Positions 63,101-64,000 of a stretch of DNA of 64,000 nucleotides are shown here, piece after piece (position 1 is the first letter of the stretch; the number at the start of each line of letters is the position of its first letter). The DNA comes from Variovorax flavidus (GTDB lineage: Bacteria; Pseudomonadota; Gammaproteobacteria; Burkholderiales; Burkholderiaceae_C). A program made the translations under genes and the position numbers. The stretch lies in assembly GCF_030317145.1 (NCBI RefSeq), contig NZ_JASZYE010000003.1, positions 62,001 through 126,000 on the forward strand, in the 5' to 3' direction. The notes beneath the pieces are model-generated. The model was not told the DNA's origin. It saw only the letters and a program-made list of their open reading frames with translations, and searched no databases.

Positions 63101-64000
63101 GCCGCACCTCCGTAGGCCGGCGAGGCCGTGTGCGCTTCGTGCAGCCAGCAGGCGGCCCGGGTGGCACCGGCGTTGAGCAGGTCCGGGCGCTCGACCAGGC
63201 AGTGGTCGAAGACGCGCGGACAGCGCGGGTTGTAGGCGCATCCCTTGGGAATGGCATTGAGCCGCGGCATCGCGCCGTCGATCTGGTTGAGGCGTTCGCG
63301 GTCCATCGTCATGTCGGGGATGGAGGCCATCAGGCCCGAGGTGTAGGGATGGGCCGGCTGATGGATGACCTCATGCACCGGCCCGATCTCGGCCACACGG
63401 CCGGCGTACATCACGGCCACGCGGTCACAGGTTTCGGCAATGACGCCCATGTCGTGGGTGATCAGCATCACGGCGGCGCCATGCTCCTTGCAGATGCCCT
63501 TGAGCAACTGGATGATCTGCGCCTGGATCGACACATCCAGCGCGGTCGTGGGTTCGTCGGCAACGATGAGCTTCGGCTCGGCCGCGAGGGCGAGTGCGAT
63601 CACGACGCGCTGGCGCATGCCGCCGGAGAACTGATGCGGAAAGTGATCGATGCGCTGCGCGGCCGCCGGAATGCCGGTGTCCTCCAGCAGTCCGATGGCG
63701 CGGCGGCGCGCCTCCGCCTCGGTCACGGGAAGGTGCGTGCGGATGGTTTCGATCAGTTGCCGCCCGATCGTGTAGAGCGGGTTCAGCGAAGTCAGCGGGT
63801 CCTGGAAGATCGCGCCGATCTTGCGTCCGCGAATGTGACGCATGGCCTCGTGGCCGAGGTTGTCGATGCGCTGCCCCTCGAGCACGATCTGCCCGCCGGC
63901 CACGCGGCCGGGTGGCTCGAGCAGGCCGATGATCGCGGCGCCGGTCAGCGACTTGCCCGCGCCCGATTCACCGACCACGCCGAGGATCTCGCCCGGCGCG
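63097..64000 (-). CDS. Oligopeptide/dipeptide ABC transporter ATP-binding protein (OppD/DppD-like), 5' end cut
   Basis: Partial gene whose N-terminus lies outside the window. The visible frame begins [17 protein letters not shown], so roughly 30 residues are missing. It shows Walker A GESGAGKS, signature [15 protein letters not shown], Walker [13 protein letters not shown] and the C-terminal [15 protein letters not shown] motif. Forms a heterodimeric ATPase pair with the next gene, overlapping it by 4 bases. Confidence 0.92.
   Translation of the reverse strand, partial: APGEILGVVGESGAGKSLTGAAIIGLLEPPGRVAGGQIVLEGQRIDNLGHEAMRHIRGRKIGAIFQDPLTSLNPLYTIGRQLIETIRTHLPVTEAEARRRAIGLLEDTGIPAAAQRIDHFPHQFSGGMRQRVVIALALAAEPKLIVADEPTTALDVSIQAQIIQLLKGICKEHGAAVMLITHDMGVIAETCDRVAVMYAGRVAEIGPVHEVIHQPAHPYTSGLMASIPDMTMDRERLNQIDGAMPRLNAIPKGCAYNPRCPRVFDHCLVERPDLLNAGATRAACWLHEAHTASPAYGGAA

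Overview
The window is a GC-rich (about mid-60s percent by eye), gene-dense bacterial chromosome segment. It has no recognisable mobile element, CRISPR array, tRNA or rRNA. Protein style and content point to a betaproteobacterium of the Burkholderiales, most likely Comamonadaceae and perhaps Variovorax-like. The signs are four Bug/TctC-type tripartite tricarboxylate (TTT) receptors without nearby permeases, a TRAP system, a Burkholderiales-type porin, many FCD-GntR, IclR and LysR regulators, and a CIRCE-controlled groESL operon. The genus assignment is inference.

Layout. 0.1-5.3 kb: two adjacent AspT-type aspartate:alanine exchangers followed by aspartate 4-decarboxylase AspD, a module for a decarboxylative proton-motive cycle. 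5.3-11.8 kb: a minus-strand TRAP operon (receptor, DctQ, DctM, second receptor) ending in a Tat-exported amidohydrolase, divergent from an IclR regulator, with a tandem IclR-like operator between them. 11.8-16.6 kb: a minus-strand operon (CaiB-type CoA-transferase, crotonase, quinone-oxidoreductase-like MDR, TTT receptor, GntR). It diverges at 16.6 kb from a plus-strand series (GntR, TTT receptor, MmgE/PrpD protein, type-B carboxylesterase, metallo-beta-lactamase-fold lipoprotein, family-3 binding lipoprotein), followed by a DoxX-like membrane protein.

24.0-38.8 kb is a long minus-strand accessory catabolic region. From its upstream end it encodes an Asp-box beta-propeller, an HpaI/HpcH-type aldolase, two tandem 4,5-dihydroxyphthalate-decarboxylase-like proteins, a type I extradiol dioxygenase-like protein, a LigJ-type 4-oxalomesaconate hydratase, a divergent SDR, a fumarylacetoacetase-fold protein, an unusual LysR regulator with two N-terminal HTH segments, an amidohydrolase, TTT receptors, a porin, a maleate-isomerase/AMDase-like protein and an aldo/keto reductase. 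Together they look like uptake plus ring cleavage of an aromatic polycarboxylate. The exact substrate cannot be read from sequence, and this is the best candidate for an undescribed pathway.

38.9-48.6 kb is mixed: an orphan Leu/Ile/Val-type receptor, a methyltransferase, a small unknown protein, a membrane-anchored Mrr-type nuclease overlapping an Excalibur protein, a glyoxalase-fold protein, a YihY/BrkB protein, a CPA2 antiporter, a halogenase-like flavoprotein, a DUF1801 protein and an unknown membrane protein. 48.8-51.0 kb is groES-groEL with CIRCE, promoter and terminator. 51-64 kb holds exported MsrA, a DUF805 protein, tal-pgi, a lipocalin, an iron/2-aminoethylphosphonate-type ABC transporter translationally coupled to a HAD hydrolase, zwf, and two oligopeptide/dipeptide-type ABC ATPases, the last cut by the window edge.
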